Assembly (NCBI RefSeq): GCF_013362815.1 | Contig: NZ_JABFVK010000019.1 | Span: 62,001-126,000, forward strand | DNA from: Hamadaea sp. | Lineage (GTDB): Bacteria; Actinomycetota; Actinomycetes; Mycobacteriales; Micromonosporaceae | Length of the DNA: 64,000 nucleotides | Direction: 5' to 3' | In this document: positions 1 through 7,998 of the stretch, in pieces | Numbering within the stretch: the stretch's first letter is position 1 | How the letters are laid out: every line of letters begins with the position of its first letter | Notes under the pieces: generated by a model | The model's input: only the letters and a program-made list of their open reading frames with translations | Databases searched by the model: none | What the model was told of the DNA's origin: nothing | Made by a program: the position numbers and the translations under genes

Positions 1-359
1 GGGACCTGGAGCTGATCCACCTCGTCCAGGGGCAGGTCGGGCACGATCAGCCCGGTGACCCCGGCGGCGGTGAGAGCTTCGCCGAATCCCTTCCGCAGCG
101 CGAGGTTGGCGTACGTGCTCGCGATGATCGGCACGCTGGTCCGCGCTTGAGCCAGGTCGTCGAGGATCGAGGCGGGCGTCGCTCCCCGGGTGAGCGCGGC
201 GTCCGAAGCCTCCTGAATGGTCGGACCGTCCACAGTGGGGTCGGAGAACGGCAGTCCCAGCTCGATCTGGTCGGCTCCGGCGTCCTCGAACGCCCGCAGG
301 TACGCCGTCCACCCAGGCGCGACTCCGCCGGTGAGGTACGGCATGAGCAGCTTCGTCAC
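1..359 (-). CDS. trpA: Tryptophan synthase alpha subunit, 5' part only
   Basis: TrpA cleaves indole-3-glycerol phosphate to indole, which is channelled to TrpB. About 119 N-terminal residues are in the window; the C-terminal half lies beyond base 1. Visible family motifs are LMPYLTGG at the start, the catalytic-glutamate segment IELGLPFSDP near residues 32-41 and VPDLPLDE near the window edge. The GTG start at 359 overlaps the trpB stop (GTGA), so translation is probably coupled. No trpC or trpE lies on the visible side of the pair. Confidence 0.93.
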   Translation of the reverse strand, partial: MTKLLMPYLTGGVAPGWTAYLRAFEDAGADQIELGLPFSDPTVDGPTIQEASDAALTRGATPASILDDLAQARTSVPIIASTYANLALRKGFGEALTAAGVTGLIVPDLPLDEVDQLQV

Positions 360-1540
360 AGCTGCGCCTCCTCGATCAGGGTGGTGATGTCCTTGTCGCC
401 CCGGCCCGAGAGCGTCACGAGAACGGTCGAGCCTGCGGGAAGCTCCGAGGTTCCGGCGGCACGGAGGACCCAGGCCAGCGCGTGCGCCGATTCGATGGCG
501 GGCAGGATGCCCTCGGCCCGGGCGAGCCGCACGGCCGCCGCGATCGCCTCGTCGTCGGCGACCGTCACATAGCGGGCGCGTCCGAGATCGCGCAGGTACG
601 CGTGTTCCGGCCCGACGCCGGGGTAGTCCAGTCCGGCCGCGATCGAGTGCGCTTCCTGAATCTGACCGTGCTCGTCTTGAAGGAACAGCGACCGGAAGCC
701 GTGCAGTACGCCGATCGCCCCGTGCGAAGCGCCGGAACCGCCCGCCGCCTCGACCCCGATCAGCTGGGCGGAGGTGTCGACGAACCCGGCGAACGTGCCC
801 GCCGCGTTGCTGCCGCCGCCGACGCAGGCGACGACGTAGTCCGGAACGGCGCTGGGCAGGTCCGCCGCGCACTGCCGGCGTGCCTCGTCACCGATGACGC
901 GCTGGAACTCCCGCACCATCGTCGGATAGGGATGTGGGCCGATGACTGAACCGACGCAGTAGTACGCCTCGTCGGCGTCGGTGACCCAGTGGCGCATCGC
1001 TTCACTGGTCGCGTCTTTGAGCGTACGGCTGCCGGCGGTGACGCTCACGACCTCCGCGCCGAGCAGTCGCATCCGGAAGACGTTGTGCGCCTGCCGTTCG
1101 ATGTCCCGCTCGCCCATGAAGACCTTCACCGGCAGGCCGAGCAACGCCCCGGCGGTGGCGGTCGCGACGCCGTGCATGCCCGCGCCCGTCTCCGCGATCA
1201 GCCGCGTACGCCCCATGCGGCGGGCCAGCAACGCCTGCCCGAGCACATTGTTGATCTTGTGTGAGCCCGTGTGCGTCAAGTCCTCCCGTTTGAGCAGCAC
1301 GGTCACGCCGAGTTCGGCCGACAGCCGCAGAGCCGGCGTCAGCGGGGTGGGGCGTCCGGCGTACGCCGACAGCAGCGCGGCGAGGTTGCCGCGGAACCCG
1401 GGATCGGCCCACGCCTCCGCGAACGCTTCGGCGACCGCCTGGCAGGCGGGGATCAGCGACTCGGGGACGTAGCGCCCGCCGTATCCTCGCTCGCCGAAGC
1501 GGCCGGGGGCGGACGTGGCCGCAGCTGTTATAGAACTCAT
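356..1540 (-). CDS. trpB: Tryptophan synthase beta subunit
   Basis: PLP enzyme that condenses indole with serine to give tryptophan, working as an alpha2-beta2 complex with TrpA. The PLP lysine is in GSHKINN, the catalytic glutamate in ETGAGMHG, the phosphate-binding loop is GGGSNAAG and the C-terminal SGRGDKD is intact. Length (394 aa from the ATG at 1540) is normal. A longer reading to 1576 would add a non-family N-terminus and cover the repeat operator just upstream, so the internal ATG is preferred. The stop overlaps the trpA start. Confidence 0.95.
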   Translation of the reverse strand: MSSITAAATSAPGRFGERGYGGRYVPESLIPACQAVAEAFAEAWADPGFRGNLAALLSAYAGRPTPLTPALRLSAELGVTVLLKREDLTHTGSHKINNVLGQALLARRMGRTRLIAETGAGMHGVATATAGALLGLPVKVFMGERDIERQAHNVFRMRLLGAEVVSVTAGSRTLKDATSEAMRHWVTDADEAYYCVGSVIGPHPYPTMVREFQRVIGDEARRQCAADLPSAVPDYVVACVGGGSNAAGTFAGFVDTSAQLIGVEAAGGSGASHGAIGVLHGFRSLFLQDEHGQIQEAHSIAAGLDYPGVGPEHAYLRDLGRARYVTVADDEAIAAAVRLARAEGILPAIESAHALAWVLRAAGTSELPAGSTVLVTLSGRGDKDITTLIEEAQL

Positions 1541-1556
1541 GAAACAGTTATAGAAC
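1527..1556. promoter_or_regulatory. Direct-repeat operator at trpB start
   Basis: The 10-mer GTTATAGAAC occurs at 1527-1536 and 1547-1556, exactly 20 bp apart (two helical turns), so a dimer could contact one DNA face. Each copy has GTT/AAC ends and is itself partly palindromic. The pair straddles the trpB ATG and lies in the 53-bp gap to the divergent prenyltransferase gene. A regulatory role is inferred; the binding protein is unknown. Confidence 0.5.
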
Positions 1557-1593
1557 AGTTGAGCGCGTGCCCGCAAGCCGGTAGGTTCTGCGC

Positions 1594-2355
1594 GTGATCT
1601 ATCGGCTGTACGCCCAGCGCCTGCGCGCCCGCCTGCGACCCGAGCAGCTGCCCCGACACGTCGCGGTCGTGATGGACGGCAACCGCCGCTGGGCCAAGCA
1701 GCAGGGGTTCGACAACCCGAACATCGGCCACCGCTACGGCGCCGAGCATCTGGACGAGCTGCTGGACTGGTGTGCCGGGCTCGGCATCCCGAACGTGACG
1801 GTGTACGTCTGCTCGGGCGACAACCTGCGTAAACGCGACTCCGACCAGGTGACCCACCTGATGCGGATGATCGAGGAGGTCGTCGCCGAGCGGCTGCGCC
1901 ACCCCGACGGTCAATGGCGGCTGCACGTCGCCGGTCGCCTCGACGACGTGCCTGCCTCGACGCGTGCCGCGCTCAAGCGGGCGGTCGACGAGACCCGGGA
2001 TCGGGAAGCGCCCCTCGACCTCACGATCGCCATCGGCTACGACGGCCGCGAAGAGATCGTCGACGCCGTACGCTCCCTGATCGACTTGCAGTCCCGGCTC
2101 GGAGTGACCGCCGAGGAACTCGCGGAACGGATCAGTCCGGAGGACATCGCCGCTCACCTCTACACGAGCGGCCTGCCCGATCCGGACCTGGTCATCCGGA
2201 CCAGCGGCGAGATCCGGCTCTCCGGCTTCCTCATCTGGCAGGCGGCGTACTCCGAGCTGTACTTCTGCGACGTGTACTGGCCCGGGTTCCGGTACATCGA
2301 CTTCCTGCGGGCCCTTCGGTCGTACGCACGGCGGCAGCGGCGCTTCGGCGCCTGA
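1594..2355 (+). CDS. cis-prenyltransferase (Z-isoprenyl diphosphate synthase)
   Basis: 253-aa member of the UppS/Rv1086 family, which adds isopentenyl diphosphate in cis to an allylic diphosphate to make short- or long-chain Z-polyprenyl diphosphates, usually cell-wall lipid carriers. The catalytic aspartate motif MDGNRRWA is at about residues 28-35, the central SGDNLRKR segment follows, and the C-terminal IRTSGEIRLSGFLIWQ plus ELYF block is intact. The GTG start at 1594 gives the usual N-terminus. It is divergent from trpB with 53 bp between starts. Chain length cannot be told from sequence alone; the Rv1086-like length suggests a short-chain product. Confidence 0.85.
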   Translation: MIYRLYAQRLRARLRPEQLPRHVAVVMDGNRRWAKQQGFDNPNIGHRYGAEHLDELLDWCAGLGIPNVTVYVCSGDNLRKRDSDQVTHLMRMIEEVVAERLRHPDGQWRLHVAGRLDDVPASTRAALKRAVDETRDREAPLDLTIAIGYDGREEIVDAVRSLIDLQSRLGVTAEELAERISPEDIAAHLYTSGLPDPDLVIRTSGEIRLSGFLIWQAAYSELYFCDVYWPGFRYIDFLRALRSYARRQRRFGA

Positions 2356-2387
2356 CCGCATTCGGGCGGCTCGGGCGCGCTCACGAG

Positions 2388-2948
2388 CTACGCGGGGGCG
2401 AGCGCCCGAGCAAGACGGGCGAACGCGCGTACCGGAGCGGGCGAGTCCACGAAGGACAAGATCCGGTCGGCGCACTCACGCGGGCTCAGTTTGCTCGTGT
2501 CGACCTCGACGTCGTACTCGGCGTGGCGATGCACCAGCGGGTAGTGGGACTCCGCCTTGCCGATCGGGCGGTCGCCGCGGGCAGCCTCCCGCCGCTGGAG
2601 CTCCGGCAGCGGGCAGTAGACCTTGACGAACACCACGTCGGCCGGGAACAGCTCCACACATTCCCGCAACCACTCCGGGCGGCGAAGGACGTGGTCCAGC
2701 ACGACGTCGTTGCCGGCCCACGCCATCCCGGCAGCGGCCCGGTGGTAGCCCCCGGCCAGCCGCTGGAGCGTCTCCTCCAGCTCTTCCGGGGTCATCGGGC
2801 GCTGGTGGCGCATCGAGTTCAGGGCGTCGACCGGCATGAAGTAGTAGGGCCGGTCGAGCAGCGGCAACAGCTCTCGGGCGATGCTCGACTTGCCGGCGCT
2901 CGAGGTGCCGTTGAGCAGGATGATCTGGCCGATGCGCGGGGGCTCCAT
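2388..2948 (-). CDS. Chloramphenicol phosphotransferase-like kinase
   Basis: 186-aa P-loop protein resembling the chloramphenicol 3-O-phosphotransferase (CPT) family. The Walker A motif GTSSAGKSS lies near residues 14-22, followed by a likely catalytic aspartate segment (VVLDHVL) and a C-terminal lid rich in arginine. The ATG at 2948 is chosen because the P-loop then lies where the family has it; upstream residues in the open frame look non-coding. Most actinomycete homologues are not proven to modify chloramphenicol, so the substrate is open. It is convergent with the prenyltransferase and divergent from def. Confidence 0.8.
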   Translation of the reverse strand: MEPPRIGQIILLNGTSSAGKSSIARELLPLLDRPYYFMPVDALNSMRHQRPMTPEELEETLQRLAGGYHRAAAGMAWAGNDVVLDHVLRRPEWLRECVELFPADVVFVKVYCPLPELQRREAARGDRPIGKAESHYPLVHRHAEYDVEVDTSKLSPRECADRILSFVDSPAPVRAFARLARALAPA

Positions 2949-3003
2949 GATCACGACCCTACAACTGCTACGTTGCAAGGAGTCCGTCAAGGGAGGGGAT
3001 CCG

Positions 3004-3651
3004 ATGGCCGAGCAGCCCGTCGACCGTCGTGTACGCGTACTCGGCCGGCCGGTCGACGAGTATCCGGAGGTCCCGCCGGAGGCGGAGCGGGGCGCGGCGC
3101 TCCGGGTGACCGTCGTCGGCGAGGAGATCCTGCACCGGCCCTGCCGCGACGTGACCGAGTTCGGTTCGCCGGAGCTGACGAAGCTCATCGACGACATGTT
3201 CGCCACGCAGCTCGTGGCCCAGGGCGTCGGCCTGGCGGCCAACCAGGTCGACGTGGACCTGCGGTTGTTCGTCTACGACTGCCCCGACGACGACGGCGTA
3301 CGCCATGTGGGGCACGTGTGCAATCCGGTGCTGGACGAGCTGCCCCCGGCCGAGCGGCGGTTGGTCGAACACGACGAGGGTTGCCTGTCCGTCCCAGGCC
3401 CGTACGCCCCCGTCTCCCGGCCGGATCACGCGATCGTGCGCGGTCAGGACAAGGACGGCAATCCGCTGGTCCTCGAGGGCTTCGGCTACTTCGCGCGCTG
3501 CTTGCAGCACGAGACCGACCACCTCAACGGCAAGCTCTACATCGACCGCCTCGGCAGCCGCCAGCGCAAATCGGTCCTCAAGGAGATGGAGCAGCGCAAG
3601 GAAGAGGTCTTCGCGCGCCGGGCCGAAAAAGCCGCCACTTTGGGCAAGTGA
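3004..3651 (+). CDS. def: Peptide deformylase
   Basis: Removes the N-formyl group from nascent proteins; a metalloenzyme acting in the cytoplasm at the ribosome exit. All three family motifs are present: [13 protein letters not shown] with the metal cysteine, and QHETDHLNG (HExxH). The protein is 215 aa. It has an N-terminal stretch of about 35 residues before the catalytic domain, as in many actinomycete paralogues. The ATG at 3004 has a GGGAGGGG ribosome site directly upstream. No fmt partner is adjacent, so it may be one of several def copies. Confidence 0.95.
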   Translation: MAEQPVDRRVRVLGRPVDEYPEVPPEAERGAALRVTVVGEEILHRPCRDVTEFGSPELTKLIDDMFATQLVAQGVGLAANQVDVDLRLFVYDCPDDDGVRHVGHVCNPVLDELPPAERRLVEHDEGCLSVPGPYAPVSRPDHAIVRGQDKDGNPLVLEGFGYFARCLQHETDHLNGKLYIDRLGSRQRKSVLKEMEQRKEEVFARRAEKAATLGK

Positions 3652-3654
3652 CCG

Positions 3655-3681
3655 TGTAGAGAACGGGGCTTCGGCTCCGAC
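3655..3681 (+). promoter_or_regulatory. ECF42-like promoter before MFS gene
   Basis: TGTAGA (3655-3660) and CGAC (3678-3681) are separated by 17 bases. The same layout, TGTCGA-N17-CGAC, precedes the ECF42 operon at 11399-11425, and the shared CGGCTCCGACCC block makes the two sites alike beyond the core. ECF42 factors are reported (as I recall) to use a TGTCGA -35 and a CGA-type -10. This site starts at the 3' end of def and ends 34 bp before the exporter gene. Confidence 0.5.
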
Positions 3682-3715
3682 CCGCTCGTGAACCGTTCAC
3701 GAGAGGGGAAAGACG

Positions 3716-5170
3716 ATGCACGAGGTGACGCAGCGAGCCGGCTGGCGCGAATGGGCCGGTCTCGGCGTACTCGGGCTGCCGACGCTGCTGGTCTCCATCG
3801 ACGTCTTCGTGATGTTGCTGGCCCTGCCGCACATCTCGGAGGCGCTCGGCGCGACGAGTGCCCAGCAGCTCTGGATCATGGACATCTACGGCTTCATGCT
3901 GTCCGGCTTCATGATCACCATGGGTACGCTCGGCGACCGCATAGGGCGGCGCAAACTACTGCTGATCGGCTCGGCCGCCTTCGGTCTCGCCTCGGTGCTG
4001 GCCGCGTTCTCGACCAGCCCACTGGCGCTGATCGCCGCCCGCGCGCTGCTCGGCGTGGCCGGCTCCACGCTCGCGCCCTGTGCGTTGGCGCTGATCACGG
4101 CGATGTTCCGCGATCCGAAACAGCGTGGTCTCGCGATCGGGCTCTGGCTGGTCTGCTTCATGGGCGGGGCGGCCGTCGGTCCCGTCGTCGGCGGCGTACT
4201 GCTGGAGAACTTCTGGTGGGGCTCGGTGTTCCTGCTCGGCGTACCGGCAATGCTTCTGCTCATGATCCTCGGGCCGCTGATCCTGCCCGAGCACCGCGAC
4301 GAGGCCGCGGGCCGGCTGGACTTCCTCAGCGTCGCGTTGTCCCTGGCCGCGATCCTGCCGATCGTCTACGGGCTCAAAGAACTGGCCCGCGTGGGCGCCG
4401 AGCCGGCCCCGTTTCTCGCGCTCGCGGGTGGGTTGTTCTTCGGCATCATTTTCGTACGCAGGCAGCAGCGACTCGACGACCCGCTGCTGGATCTGCGGCT
4501 GTTCGGAAACCGTGCGTTCAGCACGGCTCTGGGCTGCATGTTCGCCGGGACGATGCTGATGGGCGCGCTGATGATGTTCATCTCGCAGCACCTGCAACTC
4601 GTCGGCGGGCTCTCCCCGTTGCGAGCCGGGCTGTGGATGCTGCCAGGAGTCGCCGCGTCAGGGATCGCGTTCCTGGTCTCCCCGTTGCTGGCTCGGCGAT
4701 TCCGGCCCGCGTACCTGATCGGCGGGGGCATCGGGCTGTCGTGCATCGGGTTGCTCGTCCTGACGCAGGTGCCGGCGCACTCCGCGCCCGCCCTGGTCGC
4801 GACGGGGTTCGCGCTGACGAACCTGGGCGCGGGCCCGTTCGTCACCCTCGGCACCGACCTGGTCGTGGGCAACGCCCCGGCGGCGAAGGCGGGCTCGGCG
4901 GCGGCGCTCAACGAGACCAGCGGCGAGTTCGGCTTCGCGCTCGGCATCGCAGTGCTCGGCAGTCTGGCGACGGCGATCTACCGCTCGTCCACTCCGCCGG
5001 CCGCCGGTGAGACCCTGGCGGACGCGGTGCTCGGCGGGGACAACTCGGTGATCGCCGCAGCTCGGGCCGCCTTTGTGACCGGTATGCACCTGGCCGCCGG
5101 GCTGAGTGCGCTGATCCTCGCCGGAGTGGCGGTCGCCGTCGTCGTCCTGCTGCGCCCCGCTACGCGCTAG
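3716..5170 (+). CDS. MFS drug exporter, DHA2 (EmrB/QacA-like) family
   Basis: 484-aa membrane transporter with about 14 hydrophobic segments, the hallmark of the DHA2 proton-antiport drug family. MFS motif A is visible as GDRIGRRK after the second segment and the motif-C-like glycine/proline run GPVVGGVLL around residue 160. ATG at 3716 follows GAGAGGGG. A candidate ECF42-type promoter sits just upstream, which would place it under the sigma factor at 11.8 kb. The substrate is unknown; homologues export cationic dyes, antiseptics and antibiotics. Confidence 0.9.
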   Translation: MHEVTQRAGWREWAGLGVLGLPTLLVSIDVFVMLLALPHISEALGATSAQQLWIMDIYGFMLSGFMITMGTLGDRIGRRKLLLIGSAAFGLASVLAAFSTSPLALIAARALLGVAGSTLAPCALALITAMFRDPKQRGLAIGLWLVCFMGGAAVGPVVGGVLLENFWWGSVFLLGVPAMLLLMILGPLILPEHRDEAAGRLDFLSVALSLAAILPIVYGLKELARVGAEPAPFLALAGGLFFGIIFVRRQQRLDDPLLDLRLFGNRAFSTALGCMFAGTMLMGALMMFISQHLQLVGGLSPLRAGLWMLPGVAASGIAFLVSPLLARRFRPAYLIGGGIGLSCIGLLVLTQVPAHSAPALVATGFALTNLGAGPFVTLGTDLVVGNAPAAKAGSAAALNETSGEFGFALGIAVLGSLATAIYRSSTPPAAGETLADAVLGGDNSVIAAARAAFVTGMHLAAGLSALILAGVAVAVVVLLRPATR

Positions 5171-5228
5171 CCCTTCGGGCTGCGCCGCGTCAGCCCGTTC
5201 GGGCCCCGCGTCAGCCCCCTTGGGCTGC
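5169..5228. repeat. Three tandem small hairpins
   Basis: Three copies of an AGCCC-N(3-4)-GGGC unit (5169-5181, about 5192-5204 and 5212-5226), joined by GCGTC-type linkers, follow the MFS stop codon. They could end or stabilise the exporter transcript. There is no clear T-run. Confidence 0.5.
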
Positions 5229-5229
5229 A

Positions 5230-5282
5230 GATCACGGATATGCATGCTTCCCGAGCCCTCGGAAGCATGCATATCCGTGATC
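5230..5282. repeat. Perfect 22-bp inverted repeat (family E)
   Basis: Arms 5230-5251 and 5261-5282 are perfectly complementary with a 9-base loop (CGAGCCCTC). The core word is ATATGCATGCTTCC, far more AT-rich than the surroundings. Position between two same-direction genes fits a transcription terminator or an intergenic palindromic element. Only one copy is seen in this window. Confidence 0.8.
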
Positions 5283-5354
5283 CCGCGCGGGCGCAGGGGT
5301 CCGGCGCGGGCGCAGCGGGGTCCGGCGGGCACGCCGCAGGGGTAGGGTGCGAGC

Positions 5355-6200
5355 GTGATCAAACTCGGCGCCGTCTTCCTTCCCCAGTGGGCCCCCGAGC
5401 GGTTGCGCCCGATCGCCGAGGCGGCCGACGAGGCGGGCCTGGACGAGTTGTGGCTGTGGGAGGACTGCTTCTGGGAGAGCGGCATCGCGACGGCGTCGGC
5501 CGCGCTGGCCTGGACCTCCCAGCTGAAGGTCGGCGTCGGGCTGCTCCCGGTGCCGTTGCGCAACGTCGCGATCACCGCGATGGAGGTCGCCACGCTGCAT
5601 CGGTTGTTCCCGGAGCGCGTACAGGTCGGGATCGGGCACGGCGTCCAGGATTGGATGGCCCAAGTCGGGGCCAAGGTCGACTCGCCCGTCACGTTGCTGC
5701 GGGAGTACCTCGATGCGCTGAAAGCGTTGCTGCGCGGGGAAACCGTCACGACGCACGGCCGCTACGTCCACCTCGACGACGTCAAACTCGTGTGGCCGCC
5801 CGCCGAGGCCCCGATCTTCGTCGGCGCGGTCGGACCCAAGACGCTGCGTCTGGCCGGGGCGGCCGCCGACGGCACCATCCTCACAGGTGGGACGACCCCG
5901 ACGCGTACGCGGGAAGCCCGGCAGCTGATCGGGGCCGACGACAAGCCGGTGGTGGTCTACCTCCATGCGGCGACCGGCCCCGACGCCCGCGTACGCCTGG
6001 AGGCCGAACGAGTCCGCTGGGGCTACGAGTCGCTCGACGACGTGGCGGTCTACGGCGACGCCGAGGCGATCGCGGCCGGCGTACGCCGGTGGGCCGACGC
6101 GGGAGTGACGACGGTGGTGCTGCAGCCGACGCACGACGACCCCGACCCGGAAGGGTTCGTCCGGTTCATCGCGCGCGACGTCCGGAATGCTGCTCTCTGA
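5355..6200 (+). CDS. LLM-class flavin-dependent oxidoreductase
   Basis: 281-aa luciferase-like TIM-barrel protein, expected to use reduced F420 or FMN. The N-terminus (MIKLGAVFLPQW) forms the first strand, followed by the family's GVGLLPVPLRNV segment and GVQDWMAQVG; VGAVGPKTLRLAG and TILTGG near residues 155-180 are typical of the F420-dependent branch. Substrate cannot be deduced. GTG start at 5355. Its stop codon directly abuts the last base of the convergent TetR gene (6200/6201), with no intergenic space. Confidence 0.87.
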   Translation: MIKLGAVFLPQWAPERLRPIAEAADEAGLDELWLWEDCFWESGIATASAALAWTSQLKVGVGLLPVPLRNVAITAMEVATLHRLFPERVQVGIGHGVQDWMAQVGAKVDSPVTLLREYLDALKALLRGETVTTHGRYVHLDDVKLVWPPAEAPIFVGAVGPKTLRLAGAAADGTILTGGTTPTRTREARQLIGADDKPVVVYLHAATGPDARVRLEAERVRWGYESLDDVAVYGDAEAIAAGVRRWADAGVTTVVLQPTHDDPDPEGFVRFIARDVRNAAL

Positions 6201-6797
6201 TCAACTCGGTGTCAGCAGCGCCTTCTCCACCGCCGCCCACATCCGGCGCTGCATCTTCGCGGGATCGTCGAGTGCGCCCGGCTCGTCGAGGAGCATCTGC
6301 AACGCCGCCGACACCGCGCCGATGAACGCCCCGACCGTCGCGGCCGCCTCCACCAGGTTCAGCTCGTCGGCGTACGCCCGATGCAGGTGAGCGGCGATCT
6401 CCAGCTGGGAGTCCAGCTGCACCTGCAACGCCCGGCCCCGGACGGCCGGAGTGGAGTGCATCAACTGCAGCCGTAGCTGGGCCATCGTGCCGACCATCTC
6501 GGTGTTGCCCGTATTGACCTCGTGCAAGGTCCGGATCAGCACTTCGACCGGGCGTTCGCCCGGCTGCCGGTTCTCGATGGCGGCGATCGCCGCGGCCACC
6601 CGCAGGTCGGCCTCGGGAAACAGCAACTCTTCCTTGCTGGCGAAGTAGCTGAAGAACGTACGCGTGCCGATGTCTGCGGCCGCCGCGATGTCGGCGATCG
6701 TCGTGCCGTCGTACCCGCGCTCCGCGAACAACTCCGTAGCGGCGTCGATGATCGCCTGCCGGGTTCGGGCGCGTTTGCGTTCTCGCAGCGTCTCCAT
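6201..6797 (-). CDS. TetR-family regulator
   Basis: 198-aa one-component repressor. The N-terminal HTH spans roughly residues 10-55 (ARTRQAIIDAATELFAERG, then TTIADIAAAADIGTRTFFSYF), with an all-helical ligand domain after it. ATG at 6797 is preferred over a longer frame to 6890 that would run through the operator. It is divergent from an FAD monooxygenase, with three CTGCACT boxes in between, so it very likely represses that gene and itself. The ligand may be the monooxygenase substrate. Confidence 0.9.
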   Translation of the reverse strand: METLRERKRARTRQAIIDAATELFAERGYDGTTIADIAAAADIGTRTFFSYFASKEELLFPEADLRVAAAIAAIENRQPGERPVEVLIRTLHEVNTGNTEMVGTMAQLRLQLMHSTPAVRGRALQVQLDSQLEIAAHLHRAYADELNLVEAAATVGAFIGAVSAALQMLLDEPGALDDPAKMQRRMWAAVEKALLTPS

Positions 6798-6826
6798 GCC
6801 GACAGCGTACTGCATCGAACGCGGAT

Positions 6827-6874
6827 CTGCACTAAGCGCGAAACTGCACTGTTGCAATTCTGCACTGAGTGCAG
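6827..6874. promoter_or_regulatory. Operator cluster between tetR and monooxygenase
   Basis: CTGCACT occurs at 6827, 6844 and 6860, spaced 17 and 16 bp. The last copy forms the perfect 15-bp palindrome CTGCACTGAGTGCAG (6860-6874). The cluster fills the gap between divergent starts and ends 14 bp before the monooxygenase ATG, as expected for a TetR operator. Confidence 0.65.
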
Positions 6875-6888
6875 TTATGGTTCTGGGC

Positions 6889-7998
6889 ATGACTAACCGA
6901 ACCGTTCTGATCTCCGGTGCCGGCGTGGCCGGGCCGACCCTCGCGTACTGGCTGGCCCGGCACGGCTACCGGCCCACGGTCGTGGAGCGCGCCCAGGGCA
7001 TGCGCTCCAGCGGCAACCCGATCGACGTCCGGGGACCGGCCATGGCGGTGGCTCACCGGATGGGCATCGTCCCGGCGCTTCAGGCGAAGGCGACCGCGGT
7101 CACCGAGCTGACCTTCCTCAATGCGGCGGGCCGGCGGGTCGGCCGGATGCCGATGCCGCCGCAGACGGAGTCGATCGAGCTGCCCCGGATGGATCTGGCG
7201 ACGGTGCTGCTGGACGCTGCCCGCGACGACGCCGAGTTCGTCTTCGGCGACTCGATCTCCACGCTCCAGCCCGATGCGGACGGTGTCGATGTCACCTTCG
7301 ACCACGGCGAGCCGCGCCGATTCGACCTGGTCGTCGGGGCCGACGGCGTGCACTCGTGGACCCGGCGGCTTGTCTTCGGCGACGAGAGTCAGTTCGTGGA
7401 GCAGCTGGGCCTGTGGGTTGCCACGCTGGCGATCGACGGTCTCGGCCTCGATCCCCGGCAGGTGCTGATGTACAACGAACCGGGCCGGGCCCTGTCGCTG
7501 CATCCGGGCAGCGGCAAGCCGATCGCCGCCTTCATCTGGCGTTCGCCCGCCGACCCCGGTTACGACTATCGCGACACCGCCGATCACAAGCGGCGGCTCG
7601 CCGAGGCGTACGCCGGTGGCGGATGGCGGATTCCGGAGATGCTGCGGCACGCCGGTGAGACCGACGACCTCTACTTCGACGCGGTCAGCCGGGTCAGCCT
7701 GGAGCGCTGGTCGGCCGGCCGAGTGGTGTTGCTCGGTGACGCCGCTTCCTCGGTGTCGCTGTTCGGCGACGGGTCCACCTTGGCGATGGCGGGCGCGGCG
7801 ACACTGGCCGACGCACTGGCGGCGCACCCGGCCGACCACGAGACGGCGTTCCGGGCGTACGAGGCGGCGCATCGGAAGCTGGTCGAGCCGAAGCAGAACG
7901 GCGTCGGTCAGGCGTCGAAGCTGCTCATCCCGTCGACACGACTGGGCATCGGCGTACGCAACGCCGCGTCGAACGTCCTCGCCGCGATCAGGAGGTGA
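6889..7998 (+). CDS. FAD-dependent monooxygenase (PHBH fold)
   Basis: 369-aa class A flavoprotein hydroxylase. The Rossmann motif GAGVAGPT begins at about residue 9, the DG-type motif VVGADGVHS is near residue 155 and the GDAASSVSLFGDGS flavin-ribityl motif near residue 285. It resembles TetX/rifampicin-monooxygenase-type enzymes, so it could modify an aromatic antibiotic or metabolite; this is inference. ATG at 6889; another in-frame ATG at 6877 is possible. It is probably controlled by the divergent TetR and overlaps the convergent GGDEF-EAL gene by 11 bp at its 3' end. Confidence 0.88.
   Translation: MTNRTVLISGAGVAGPTLAYWLARHGYRPTVVERAQGMRSSGNPIDVRGPAMAVAHRMGIVPALQAKATAVTELTFLNAAGRRVGRMPMPPQTESIELPRMDLATVLLDAARDDAEFVFGDSISTLQPDADGVDVTFDHGEPRRFDLVVGADGVHSWTRRLVFGDESQFVEQLGLWVATLAIDGLGLDPRQVLMYNEPGRALSLHPGSGKPIAAFIWRSPADPGYDYRDTADHKRRLAEAYAGGGWRIPEMLRHAGETDDLYFDAVSRVSLERWSAGRVVLLGDAASSVSLFGDGSTLAMAGAATLADALAAHPADHETAFRAYEAAHRKLVEPKQNGVGQASKLLIPSTRLGIGVRNAASNVLAAIRR

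Noticed and set aside
2388-2948. Calling this a chloramphenicol resistance gene
   Set aside because: Only the general CPT-like kinase fold is visible; resistance cannot be concluded from sequence.
5355-6200. LLM oxidoreductase assigned as a bacterial luciferase
   Set aside because: The fold is shared, but there is no luxAB pair or aldehyde-supply genes; the F420/FMN oxidoreductase branch is more likely.
7988-7998. 11-bp convergent overlap of monooxygenase and GGDEF-EAL genes as an assembly error
   Set aside because: Several other convergent pairs in this window abut or overlap (6200/6201, 20154-20160, 58955-58958, 60465-60468), so it is a normal feature of this genome.
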